A DNA stretch of 64,000 nt from Patella vulgata. Taxonomy: Eukaryota; Mollusca; Gastropoda; Patellidae. The stretch lies in assembly GCF_932274485.2 (NCBI RefSeq), contig NC_065883.2, positions 11,964,222 through 12,028,221 on the forward strand. Reading direction: 5' to 3'. Every line of letters starts with the position of its first letter. Within the stretch, counting starts at the first letter, position 1. Made by a program: the position numbers and the translations under genes. Positions 48,230-59,812 of the stretch are shown piece by piece. The notes beneath the pieces are model-generated. The model did no database searches. It had not been told where the DNA came from and saw only the letters and a list, made by a program, of their open reading frames with translations.

Positions 48230-48358
48230 CTGAGGCTTACCTCCAGGTATTTTGTCTATTTTCAGCTGTAAGTCATAATTTACCTGGCTGGCAGAATTTC
48301 TGCCTCTTTTCATTGATACATTTTCGTTAGTGGAGCATAAAAACAACGTGAAGATGAT
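48230..48358 (-). CDS. Candidate 129-bp symmetric exon, minus strand
   Basis: A pyrimidine-rich acceptor (CACCTCTCATTACTTCCAG) and a GTAAGG donor bound exactly 43 open codons, phase 0 to 0. The peptide includes MKRGRNSASQVNYDLQLK followed by IDKIPGGKPQ. It reads like protein, but I do not recognise it. It could be an upstream exon of SIPA1L or of an unrelated gene. A phase-0-to-2 exon would be needed to reach the 42.7-kb candidate. Confidence 0.3.
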
Positions 48359-48560
48359 CTGGAAGTAATGAGAGGTGTTTTTCTCATTAAGGTTGTAACC
48401 TAGCTAACTAGAGTATATATATCAATCAACTTCTATCACTAATTTACCTCTTACTTGAGTTAATTACAATATAGTCACACTCTGTACACGGTTATACATG
48501 TTACCAGCCTGCACTTAATGTAATAAGTATCTTTCAAAGTTTGAGTTTTAAAGCCCCAAC

Positions 48561-48789
48561 AGAGAGAGAGAGAAACGGGGATTAACGTCCACTCGACACA
48601 AACACAGCGTACAACTTTATTTCAATAATTCGCTTGCATATAGGGTCTTTATCAGTGGGAGGAAACCGGAAAACCCGGAGAAAACCCACGAGATTAAACA
48701 GGCAACAATACTCCTTGTCCCATACAACCGGGGAATGGAAACCATGTCAGATGACTCAATGACAGACCTTATGATACAGCACGCACGTG
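48561..48789 (-). repeat. SINE-B, head truncated
   Basis: GAGAGAGAAACGGGGATTAAC, body and head up to GATACAGCACGCACGTG; the last 30 bp are absent and unique sequence follows. Confidence 0.85.
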
Positions 48790-49446
48790 GAATTGTCTGC
48801 CAATACAGCTGTCCAAAGTACTTCAGCATACTATATGCACCAGGAACTGAGTATGATGTCATTAATAGAGCCAACTTGAAACTGTGCGGTCATATCAAAA
48901 AATTCAAAGTACACCAATTGTCGACTGCATTTAAGACTGTCGAACCAAGAACCAGTAGAAGATTACAAAGTGTAAGCAGCCAATTTCTGGTTAATAAAGA
49001 TGATGATCAGCAGTTTTTACTAAAAACTTGTTATAGAAAAACAAATAATGTAGAGCCAAAATATTACTAACTACTAGCAAATTAAATAAATCCATGACTT
49101 TCTGTCTTGTTTAAATAACAATTTCACAAATAGTTAAATTTAATGGATCAAATATAAACACTTCACTTTATTTACATAATAAAATTCTTACCTAAAAATA
49201 CTGACAATAAACAGACTAAGTATATAATTTTATTTTGACGTTCTTCAAATCTTATCAAGTGTAAAACTCATGTCAATAAATATGTTCAACATTTCAACAA
49301 AGTCGTGACAGTGACATTTTGTTTTAAAGAGCCAATTTGGCTGGATGTCAACAGCTAAATAAAAGTTGTGCTTGATACTGGACAGTTTCCACATTATATT
49401 ACACATCACAGATGGTACTCCGGTTAATTAGGTTGGTGTTTTGGAA

Positions 49447-49479
<33 letters not shown>

Positions 49480-49746
49480 GAGAGAGGGTTTAATGTCCAC
49501 TCGACACAAACTAGGTCATTTTGGGACTAATATATGGTTAAATTGTATTTCAATAATTTTCTTGTGCGTAGGGGTCTTTAGCAGTGGGAGGAAAACGGAG
49601 GACCCAGAGAAAACCCACGAGTTTGGACAGGCGACCCTACTCCTTGTCATGTACAACCGGGGAATCGAAACCACGCCAGCTGACTCAATGCCAGACCTTA
49701 AGATATAGTGTGCACGTGCTAACCATTCGGCCATCCAACCCCCCCA
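49447..49746 (-). repeat. SINE-B with long GA tail
   Basis: (GA)n at 49447-49487, body and full head ending CCATCCAACCCCCCC. Directly abuts the target site of the next SINE-A. Confidence 0.9.
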
Positions 49747-49760
49747 TGTTTTGTAGAACA

Positions 49761-50124
49761 GGAGCGGTGATGGCTCAGTGAGTTAGACACCGGCTCAATA
49801 ACCAGGATCTATCAGGTTTGCTCCCGATGTTGGCCGAGAAAAGTTCCTCCAGATTTTCAGACGCGGTTTCCCCTTGTCAGAAGTGCAGGGCGGAGAGACT
49901 AACAAGGAACAGTGTTTAGTCATTCGGATGGGACGAAAAATCAAGCTCCAGTGTACACATTGGCGTGCACATAAAAGAAGATTTGATAACTGAAATTGAA
50001 AATAATAGTAGGCTGTAGAGCCACTGTCCGGGCAAAATTTCTCTCAAAGTGTATGCCTATGGCGTATGCCCATCTTCATTAGTTTAGTCAGTGCAGTAAA
50101 GTAAACCCTCTTTCATTTCATTTC
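49761..50124 (+). repeat. SINE-A, full length, plus-strand reference
   Basis: Perfect 13-bp duplications GTTTTGTAGAACA (49748-49760, 50125-50137). 364 bp. Box-A-like GATGGCTCAGTGAGTTAG near 49766, then ACCAGGATCTATCAGGTTTGC, GGCCGAGAAAAGTTCC, central domain, and tail CTCTTTCATTTCATTTC. Confidence 0.94.
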
Positions 50125-50741
50125 GTTTTGTAGAACAATGAGTGTATGTTTCCAGTCAGCTGTTGAATTTAAACAAATTCCACCTTGCACAACTTTCATT
50201 ACTTACAAAACCTACTGGTATTTTCAACCACAGATAGTAAACACTGATAATAATACAAAACTATTAAAGAGACAACTCCATTCTGCAATCATTGTCGACC
50301 ACTAGTCAATTTAATATTCCCAAATCAACCAGATACAGTTCAATCAGGGAATGTTCAAATTAAATTGGTTATTCTCAGATTAAAAATCATACTAACTATC
50401 AATATAGTGTTTCATCGATCAATTACATGTCCACATTCCGATACGTAAAACACTGAAACAAGATTGCATCCCTAGCAATGAAAGTTTCTTTCACTCGTTT
50501 CAGTGGCACATGCATACAGATATATAGTCAAGACGGTGCATGCTTTTAAAAATTATCAAATGGCAACAAAATTGTGTGCAAAATATGGGACAAATCTGTC
50601 AATCCGTTGCTAAGGTATTTAATGTTTTAATATTCAATATTTATAAGAAAACTATTAATTTGTAATTGTTTTGAATCCTTGTATAGTACATATGTATGTA
50701 TGTTGAGTCTTCATATTTTATCTTTTACGATTTAATTCATA

Positions 50742-50930
50742 CAAAATGAAATGAAATGAAATGGGGTTTAACTCTGACTGGGCTAATGAATTCGGGCATA
50801 TACTATACAGTGTTATGATGAGGGAAATTTTGCCCAGACAGCGGCGCTACAGCCTACTCTTATATCGAATTCCAACTGCCAAGGGATCTTTTACGTGCAC
50901 ACCAATGTGTACATGGGACCTTGGATGTAC
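50742..50930 (-). repeat. SINE-A, 5'-truncated
   Basis: Tail, GGGGTTTAACTCTGACTGGG, and central domain to AATGTGTACATGGGACCTTGG. A short deletion near the 3' end removes the CCTACTGTTCTG block. Confidence 0.88.
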
Positions 50931-51264
50931 CAAAGCCCCTTTAAATTACCATTTTTACCATTGTCAATCAATAATCTAATTAGTTAATCAAATTTTCTTC
51001 CCTGGATGTTGTTAACTTGAAATACCTGAACAATCAATCTCCTTGTAGTCTGAAAATTTAATCGGTCTAAGAATGTATTGATTTTTAACATCCCATTATC
51101 AATTGATAAATATTTTGTATTTTAAAAAAACATGATTGGCAACTCTGTGACCATTTCCCTGAGATTACATTACAACAAATATCATCGAATTATCTAACAC
51201 AAAAGTTTGTATATATTTGTCAAAACTGTCACACCTTTATATCTGTCAGTCGTGACAGGTGTCA

Positions 51265-51425
51265 TTTATAAGGCAGGGTATGCTTACTCCTTCTAAGGCA
51301 CCTGATACAATGTAGGACCTGATAACTCTTCTTGTTTAGTTGCATGGTGAACTATAAGTAGTGATGAATGATGTGCACATGGCAGGGTATGCTTACTCTT
51401 TCTAAAAGCGCCTGACACCACTGGT
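51265..51425. repeat. Duplicated phrase
   Basis: GGCAGGGTATGCTTACTC, then (C/T)TTCTAA..GCxCCTGA(T/C)AC occurs at 51272 and 51381. Confidence 0.7.
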
Positions 51426-52201
51426 TCCTGACAGAAATAGCCTCTTTTCACAGGGTTTAAAACACTAAGTAAAGTGTTTAGGTGACTGCCGAAATTCGAC
51501 CAAAGAGCCTACAGCCATCTTCCATGAGGCATAGTCTGCTTACTTTTAGTCATACTAGAACACTTGATATCACATTTCCTTTATTTGGGAAGCTCAAATA
51601 GCTTTTCAATGTATCGCACCATATATTTCTGAGCATTTCTATGTTATTGTTTTTTTCTCTCTACCTTTTTTATGAAGGAACAGAAAAGAACTGAAGAATA
51701 GACCTGTTTTTCCACAACATATTTATTTTGATATAAAAGATGACCTGAAAAGAATCTAAATCAAGTTCTAATAATCTATCTGGACTTGTATCACTTTACT
51801 GTTTATCTCAACTCATCAAAAAACAATTATGACCTTTATCTGTAATCCCACAGTGGAATTTTCTTATCTTCCGAGACAAGAGAGATAGTGAGATGCAGTG
51901 TGTATACCCACAGATAAACAGACCTAAAGCTGCTCAAGTACTCTTCTACTGTCGTTAATGATAAGCTAAAACTAGTGTTTATTTATCAAAAAAATACACA
52001 TCAATTCACCTTGAACAAAGTTATGTGACCCAACTAAACATGTAGTCAGTATGGTTTCCTATTGTTTGACATTCTACCAAGAAATTTTTTTATTTGCACT
52101 ACCATTATTACTGTTTTAAGTTTAAACACTACCTATTGATAATCATATATAAAATAAATCACAATAAATTTATCAATATATTTTACAGTAAGCATTATAA
52201 G

Positions 52202-52670
52202 ATAGGTTGCCAGGCAATGAAACTAAGCATGTGGCTGCCATATCGTTAGAGCAGAGATAGAGAAACAAGGTTTAACGTCCACTCGACACAAACTAGGTCA
52301 TTTAGGGACTAACATATGGTTCAATTTTAGTCCAATAATCTGCTTGCGCGTAGGGGTCTTTAGCAAAGGGAGGAAACTGGAGGACTCGGAGAAAACCCAC
52401 AAAATTAGACAGGCAACCCTACTCCTTGTCCCATACATTCGGGGAATCGAAACCACGCCAGTTGACTAAACGACAGACCTTATGATACAACGCGCACATG
52501 CTAACCATTCAGACATCCAACCCCAGATCGTTAGAGCAATCCACCAAGGTTGTCACATTTATATTCATTTACATGGAAAGATTTACAAAAGACACTAAAA
52601 TTTTTCAATGACAATAACCCATGCTGTAATTATCAGAAAGTAGATAGACAGAAAACATTTACTGGTAATC
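52202..52670 (+). mobile_element. Element D left-end copy, split by SINE-B
   Basis: ATAGGTTGCCAGGCAATGA and, past the SINE, CAATCCACCAAGGTTGTCAC, TATTCATTTACATGG match the left arm of D at 60.93 and 62.17 kb. The tandem core is absent. Confidence 0.6.
52254..52526 (-). repeat. SINE-B in element D
   Basis: Perfect 12-bp duplications ATCGTTAGAGCA (52242-52253, 52527-52538). Full tail, body and head. Confidence 0.93.
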
Positions 52671-52937
52671 AGTTAAGAAGTTTAGTTGTTCGAGTTATTC
52701 GAAAACGTTAATAAGCATTGGTCCTCCATATGGTATCTCTAGAACACCATACAAATTTCAAATCAATTTGACGATAACTGTAGCTTCTAGATCCTCCACA
52801 GAGATCACAACTCCCACAGTAATTAAGAGAAATCTTTGTTTCATGATTGTGATTGTCTTTAATCTCTATAAGTAACCTTTATTAGGATATTTTGGGGTTT
52901 TAATAACACAAGCTGAGACGTTGACAACACATGTGTA

Positions 52938-53060
52938 GCTGGTCACTGGGATGCACAAATAACAGAGGTCTGCCCATGTACACATTGGCATGCACATAAA
53001 GAACATTTCACAGTTGGTTAGGTCTGTCCCGACAAGCTTCACATCCCTCACACTACAGAA
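52938..53060 (+). repeat. SINE-A central fragment, diverged
   Basis: GCCCATGTACACATTGGCATG, CACATAAAGAACATTTCACAG and TCTGTCCCGACAAGCTTCAC. Confidence 0.65.
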
Positions 53061-53104
53061 TTACCCTGTACTGTATGTTAGTCTCAAAATAATCATAGTA
53101 GTAA

Positions 53105-53699
53105 TGAGAGAGAAAGAGAGAGAGAGAGATGAGGTTTAATGTCCACTCTACAAAAACTAGGTCATTTCAGGACTAACATATGGTTCAATTTTATTTCAAT
53201 AATTCGCGTGCTTTCGATGACCTCTACTACATGAAGATCAGACCAGTTGTAGTGGTAGGTCGTGTCAGAGGTCATAGAGCGACTTTTGATCCTATGACGT
53301 TAGACATTTGATTAACCAATCAGCATTGATGTTTCTAGTGGGTTACCCACAGTTCCGTGTACCTCATGCCAAAAAATCGCTGTAACAGACCGTTTCATTG
53401 GCTAATCCCTCACATCATCCAGAATTCGGGTTATATAACAACTTTTCCAGATTCTAGTGTAGTAAAGACAAGTAAAACGAAATTTTGAACTATAAAAAAC
53501 GAAACGAAATAGGATCTGTGTTCTAATCAGATTGCTTGAGCGTAGGGGTCCTTAGAAGCCAGAGGACCCAGAGAAAACCCACTAGGTTGAGCAGGCAACT
53601 CTACGCCTTGTCACGTACAAATGGGGATTCAAAACCACGCAGCTTCAATCAATAACAGACCTTGTGATCTAATGTGTTAACCATTCGACCCACTCCCCG
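53105..53699 (-). repeat. SINE-B split by MITE M
   Basis: The tail to TTATTTCAATAATTCGC is before the insertion; CTTGAGCGTAGGGGTCC to the head is after it. Flanks share TAGTAATG. Confidence 0.85.
53211..53534 (-). mobile_element. MITE family M inside SINE-B
   Basis: It keeps the right terminus AATCAGATTG with GAAACGAAATAGGATCTG. The left terminus is lost at CTTTCGATGACC. Strand as in the 47.3-kb copy. Confidence 0.85.
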
Positions 53700-54299
53700 G
53701 TATAATATTAGTAATGTCTTGACACGTTAAACCCCATTCCACTCCACATTTGTCTACAGGCTAAATTACATCATGAAAGTATTTGAATAACCTAGGCTAT
53801 TGTTTAATTCATGAAGATTTTATCAGAATTTGGAGAATGTAACCTTTAATTGAGGAGTCAAAACACAAAGAGATGAAACAAAAAGATAAAACTTGGCTCT
53901 TTCCTGAATTTATTATTTCTTTGATCAAACTGATAGAAATCAACCGAAAGCCGAACCCCTGTAAATGACTAAGAAGAGATTTGTTACATCATAAGAATAT
54001 CTCATCTTATAAACAGACATCTCTTCAATGTGATTCAAGCCACTTCAAACATTATCATATTTCGATGAGAGATCGCAATCAAATATGGTAGGGGCTACTT
54101 GACATTCTTTCAGGGAATTTTCTGATTGGGAGCGGTGAGCCTCATTTTATGTGCACTTTATGGTTGTTTCTGGCGTTTGTCTGTTTTATTATTGTTTATA
54201 TTATGTGTAGTATGTAAAAATAAAATGTTTTTTAGTAGACTTTTCTTCTTTGATGATTTTAATCAGTGGCAAGGGGGAAAAAAAACAATCAACGATGGT

Positions 54300-54556
54300 G
54301 AGAGAGAGAGAAATGGGGTTTAATGTCCACTCGACACAAACTATGTCATTTCGGGACTAACACATGGTCCAATTTTATTTCAATAATTCGCTTGCAGAGG
54401 AAACCAGAGGACACGGAGAAAACCCATGAGGTTGGAAAGGCGACCCTACTCCTTGTCACATAGAACCGGGGAATCGAAAACACACCAGTTGACTCAATGA
54501 CACACCTTCTGATACAGTGCTCACATGCTAACCATTCAGCCATCCAACCCCCCCAT
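54300..54556 (-). repeat. SINE-B
   Basis: GAGAGAGAGAAATGGGGTTTAA, body with a small deletion after CGCTTGC, and head to CCATCCAACCCCCC. Confidence 0.9.
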
Positions 54557-55002
54557 TGTGGATGGGCCATAATAGCGGCCTGATATACAGTGTATAATAC
54601 GCTTGTAATGCTCTTAACCCTGGTATTGCTTGTAACCCTTGCTTCAGGAATATAACTTTAATAAAACTGAGCCTGTCAAAAAAATACATGAACCACAGCA
54701 CTTCCATCTTCTGAAATGATGCGAAAAGATGGAATTTTTAGATTTAGAATGTTTATTGAGAGTAGCACAGCATGATGGGGAAGAACAGTTGGGGTCAGTT
54801 GAATAGATCTTTTATTGCTATGGTATGTGTTAAAGATGGACAAGAAATAGTACAATTCCAGGTTACATCGACACCCTATTCTTATTATTCCATGCCATGA
54901 TACCTATTAATGATAGACCTGAAACAGTAATTTCAAGTTACACTGGTACTCTATTCCTATAATTCTATGACTACAACATTTCTTTTTGCGATGTGTTAAA
55001 GG

Positions 55003-55321
55003 CAATCTGATTAGAACAGATCCTATTTCGTTTCGTTTTAAATAGTTCAAAAAGAGTTGTTATATAACCCACATTCTGGTTGAATTGCGGGATAAGCCAA
55101 TGAAACAGTCTGTTACTGGGAGTTCTTGGCACGCAATGCACGGAAATGCCGGTAAACCACTAGAAACGTCAACGCTGATTAATTAATCGATTTCAGACGT
55201 CATAGGGTCAAAAGTTGCTTGTAGGACCCCTGACGCAACCGGTCAGATCTTCATATAGTGTAGGCCATCAAAAGTATAAAAAAAAACCAACAAAATATAG
55301 ATCTGTATTTTAACCAGATTG
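55003..55321 (+). mobile_element. MITE family M, 319 bp
   Basis: CAATCTG...CAGATTG termini, perfect 9-bp target duplication TGTTAAAGG (54994-55002, 55322-55330). It sits in a degenerate repeat with units near 54832, 54910 and 55322. Confidence 0.9.
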
Positions 55322-56732
55322 TGTTAAAGGTGGACGAGTATCGAACTAATTTCAGGTCATACTCATACATCTACAACATATCTTTTTGTAATAAATTATT
55401 GAATTGTACCGGAATAAAACATGTATTTAAACAATTCTCAACATACATACAAAATCATTTGTAAAAAAAAAAACAAAAACAACCCATCTTAACTGTCATA
55501 AGCTATCAATATATTCTGAACTGTTTTCTGTTCGGCTTTTACTTTTAGTCAACATGAATCAGCCATGACGATTAAATTATTATAATATATTCTACCAATG
55601 AAATTCAAAATCATGTTATAACTCCGATAATACAACCATATGTGTAACAAAATCTATAAGACTTCAGAAAGATCAATTACATGTATTCAAGAAATAACAG
55701 CTAGGTCAAAGGTCAGGGCATATTCTACTTATCAACACACAAATTCTCACCTGGAATAAAATATCCAGCTACAATTCCTTTCCTTTTTGGAACCAAAACA
55801 AATCTAAAACAGCCAATTTACAACTTAGCAACATAGCCAAGAAAAAATGGCTCCAATTTAAACCGACAGCTGTCAGTAATATGAAGGGGGTATGTATGTA
55901 GATGATGAATGAATGGCCGCGCATGACTGATTTCTGTTCAACCATATCTTGTGTTGAAAAACAGAAACCTGTGAACTTATAATTAATATAATAAAAGTGA
56001 CTGGACAACAATTTAATTGTAGGATAGATCAGTAGGCCTTTTTAATGTGTTTATAATAAATAATTTATACCACGGGCATCTAAAGACCTGTTCTTTTATC
56101 TAAAACGAATTAAATCCTGGACAATTTAATTATCATAGATCATAGCTGTCAAGAAATGACCATGCATTACTTATATATACTGAATCTTAATCTTATTCTT
56201 TGAAACATGTTGAAACAGGTAGATGTATGTTATTATAAAGATTTCTCAAACTAATCTCTTTTATTCTCAGATAACCATATGAATAAATGTTTTAACTTAG
56301 CCAAGGATGTAGCCTATTTGCTACATTTCTGCATTTCTTATGTTATGCTAAAAATTTCCGCTTGTTTTGAAACATTATCCTTCAACTTCCATGTCCCTAT
56401 TAGCTTTTGAAAGGTACCGTACCTAATAATCCGTTCAGATAGACATAGTTAAGCTAGTTTAGAAACACCAGTTACTAAAAACTAGATTAACTTTAAATTC
56501 ACCTGCTCCTGCCCTAAGGTAGGTTTATTGGCTTAAAATTGGTAGTTTAATTGTCTTCTTACATCTTATTTTTAATACCATCTTGAGTAAATGATAGTAT
56601 CTTGCACAATATGAGTAGAGTCAGAGATAATTAATTATATCACCTGAGAATCGCGAATAATTTCCCTGGAAATGCTATACAGATGGATATAATGACAGAC
56701 ATCAGAACCATTATGCAAGACAAAACCAGAAT

Positions 56733-56772
56733 GGGAGCCATGGTGGTTAAACTCATTTCATTTCATTTCAAA
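56733..56772 (+). repeat. SINE-A relic: head joined to tail
   Basis: GGGAGCCATGGTGGTTAA joins directly to ACTCATTTCATTTCATTTC, as if over 300 bp were lost. Confidence 0.45.
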
Positions 56773-57509
56773 ACTAGACTTTGTGCTTGTCTGTGACAAG
56801 TGCCTTATTTCCAAGTTTGATTTAAACATCAGGATTCATTTAGACATTGCTACTATCAACTACTGTAATTAATACACAAAAACGTTGAGATAATACTCTT
56901 CGAAACATGGATTGAATAAATTAAGTAGCTGTATTTCTAGAAGTATGTGTTTTTGTGTATTGCTCTATCAAGTTACTAAAAATGCCTCTGAAAGATTACT
57001 GTAAAGTAATTAAATTCTGTAAAAGTTTCCTTTTCTGAGCTGATAAAAGCAATTGCTTAATGCCACTAAAATACTTTTTTTATATTTAGTAAAATTCATT
57101 CAAAATATTGGGTGCCAAGAGATGCACGATGTCCAAGTTGTTGGGTTTAGTTGGAGTGTAAGTAAAAAATAGAATGTGATGATGTTAATGTATAAATTAG
57201 ATGTGTAGGTTAAACTGTTCTGTAACTGGTAACAGGATGTGAGGGTAATGTAATATGTTTATCTTATAAACTTCTCATAAACATTCTCCTTCCATTTCAA
57301 AGGTAGGTAAAATGTAACTCTACACACAAACACAGGAATACCAAGTGCAATATATTCCAACCACTGGGAACCTGTTGCCCTAAACAATGGCTACATTGTT
57401 ATAATTTTACCATAAATGTTCCAAACATTCCTAATATAATTGTGCAATTTTCTTTTGCTTCACCAATCTACTGTTTAGCAATACTGAATAGATATCTTCT
57501 CAAATTTCC

Positions 57510-57863
57510 AGAAATGAAATGGGGTTTAACGGCATTTTTTTCTGCACCGACTGGGATAATGAAGGCGGACAAACACCGATGTTATACAGTGTTATGAGGG
57601 CAATTTTTCTAACAAAGCGACATTATGGCCTACTCTTATTTCAGATTCCAACTGTCAAGGGTTCTTTCATGTACACAAGACCTTGGGTTTTTTTGCTCCA
57701 TCCAAACGACTAGACGCTGCACTCTGTTTTGCACCACTGACAAGAGGAAGCTGCACCAGAAAATCCTGAAGAACTTTCTCCGACAACACCAGCAGCAAAC
57801 CCTGATATCTCCTGGTTAGCAAGCCAGCTTCTTACTGAGCCACCACCACAGTTCCCCCCACAT
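57510..57863 (-). repeat. SINE-A, near full length
   Basis: GAAATGGGGTTTAACGGCAT, diverged central block TCAAGGGTTCTTTCATGTAC, head to GAGCCACCACCACAGTTCC. Confidence 0.88.
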
Positions 57864-58087
57864 TTACATTTTAGGGTAAAAAGTAGAATTCAATAAATTC
57901 AATAATTCAATAAATCATAAGTATAATTATGACTATGAGGTAGGTTCACTTACTGTTCAGTTATTTGATCAAGTTTTCAAATTTTTCAATCTCCTCCTTG
58001 TATAATCATCATTATTTTTAGCTTCACAAGTCTACGAAATAGAAGGAAAGTCATTTAATTTATCTCCCTTGTTTTAAGTTGCAGCTA

Positions 58088-58757
58088 TGGTGGTTCAGAA
58101 ATGAAATGAAATGAAATGGGGTTTAACGTCCTACTGTTCTGCTCAGAACTGGGCTAATGAAGATGGGCATACACCATACAGTGTGCTATGAGGGAAATTT
58201 TGCCCTGACAGCGGCACTACGGCCTACTCTTATATCGAATTCCAACTGTCAAGGGATCTTTTACATGCACGCCAATGTGTACACAGGACCTTGGTTTTTC
58301 GTCCCATCCGAACGACTAGACAGCTGTCCTTGTCAGGCCCTCCGTCTTGCATCACGGACAAGGGGGAACCACGCCGGAAAATCTGGATGAACTTTCTCGG
58401 CCAATGCAGTGGTGGCTCAGAGATTAAGACAATTACTCGCTAACCCGGTGGTCCTGTGCTCAATCCTAGTGTTGGTTGGCCGATGATAAAGTTCATCAGC
58501 ATTTCCGGCGTGATTCCCCCTTGTCAGTGATGCAGGACAGGGGGCCTGTCAAGGGACAATATGTAGTCATTCAGATGGGATGAAATTAATGAGGTCCTGT
58601 AAAAGAACCTTTGACAGTTGGATTTTGAAATAAGAGTAGGCTGTAGTGCCGCTGTCCACACATAATTTCCCTCATGGCACACTGTGGCATACATGTATGC
58701 CAGTCTTTCGTAGCCCAGTCGGTGTAAACCGTAGGATGTTAAACCCCATTTCATTTG
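58088..58757 (+). repeat. SINE-A split by a second SINE-A
   Basis: The head starts TGGTGGTTCAG (58088-58098), is interrupted, resumes TGGTGGCTCAGAGATTAAG at 58410, and continues to GTTAAACCCCATTTCATTT. Confidence 0.88.
58099..58409 (-). repeat. SINE-A, 5'-truncated, inserted in inverted orientation
   Basis: 311 bp from the ATTTC tail to TTTCTCGGCCAATGCA. Flanked by TGGTGGTTCAG and TGGTGGCTCAG, both from the host SINE head. It forms a head-to-head inverted pair with the outer copy. Confidence 0.92.
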
Positions 58758-58883
58758 TTTAAAGTTATACAATGGCATACATGGAAGTCATTTTTTGTCA
58801 CATCCATACTACTACTAGAAGCCACTCCATACTGGAAAAAAATAAAATCGATTCATGGTTGTCCAAAAACCTTCTGTATTAGC

Positions 58884-59312
58884 CCGTTCAGACGCTTAAG
58901 TTGAACTGGATTAAAAACCTTGGGGATCGTTAAACTAGTTTAATTTTGTCGTCTGAATGCAAATGTGGGGCAAGTAAACCAGTTTAAAAGCCTCAGCTCA
59001 CGACCAGTCTTCGAGAGGGCTTTTATTTTAAACTGGTTCATCTTGGCAGTCTGAAAGGGTTGTCTTAAACACCCTGGCTCCAGTAAGTTACATTCTTTGG
59101 AAAATGGCAGCGTCATGCAGTGCCAATGTTACTAAAAGCGTGCGAGAACCGAGTAAAGAATATGAAGCTACCCATGCGTAGTTAACTCTAACCTCCGACC
59201 GAAGAGGTCAGAGTTATTAAACTGGTTTTGCTCATAGCAGGTGTGAATTCAACACCACTCTATCTTAAAAACCCTGGCCATTTTGAACTCGTTTAAAAAA
59301 GCATCTGAATGG
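58884..59312. mobile_element. MITE family S, copy S1
   Basis: Ends CCGTTCAGACGCTT and inverted CCATTCAGATGCTT. Inner repeats GTTAAACTAGTTTAATTTTG and TAAACCAGTTTAAAAGCC. Noncoding, 429 bp. Confidence 0.72.
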
Positions 59313-59705
59313 TATATATGAGATTGCATGACTATTCCCAGCCTCTCACTTCAAACATTGGCAGCTGGACAGATTTTGTTAGTGAAATAAAATTAAACAT
59401 TTTAATTTTTTGGCATGCTAATTGACTGACAACAAGTTTTAGCAGCCTAAAATTTTTAATACCAGCTCAAAAAGGAGACACAGTTTATCACATGACATTC
59501 ATGACCTCAACTATAACACTAAATCTGAACAAAGTGAAAAACAAATAAAAACATGATCAACACCATTAAGAAAAGCAACAAGATTATACCAAACAGTATA
59601 ATATGGTGTAGATACTTTACATATTACCATTGTATGAATACTAATTTTCTCTATCAATCATAATAAATTATTTATAATAAATACTAACAATGACAACTGA
59701 TAAGA

Positions 59706-59735
59706 AGTGGGGTTTAACATCCCACTTTTCCGCAC
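59706..59735 (-). repeat. Minimal 30-bp SINE-A insertion
   Basis: Only AGTGGGGTTTAACATCCCAC and TTTTCCGCAC lie between perfect 15-bp duplications TGACAACTGATAAGA (59691-59705, 59736-59750). Confidence 0.88.
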
Positions 59736-59812
59736 TGACAACTGATAAGACTAAGATGTAGAGTGACAGAATAATCAACTACCGGTACATGTACAGTAGT
59801 AATGTAAGGTCT

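Larger units (their letters stand above)
54560..57505. other. Mostly unique AT-rich noncoding sequence
   Basis: Apart from the family M MITE and the short SINE-A relic, no repeat partner, RNA gene or supported exon was seen. Confidence 0.45.
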
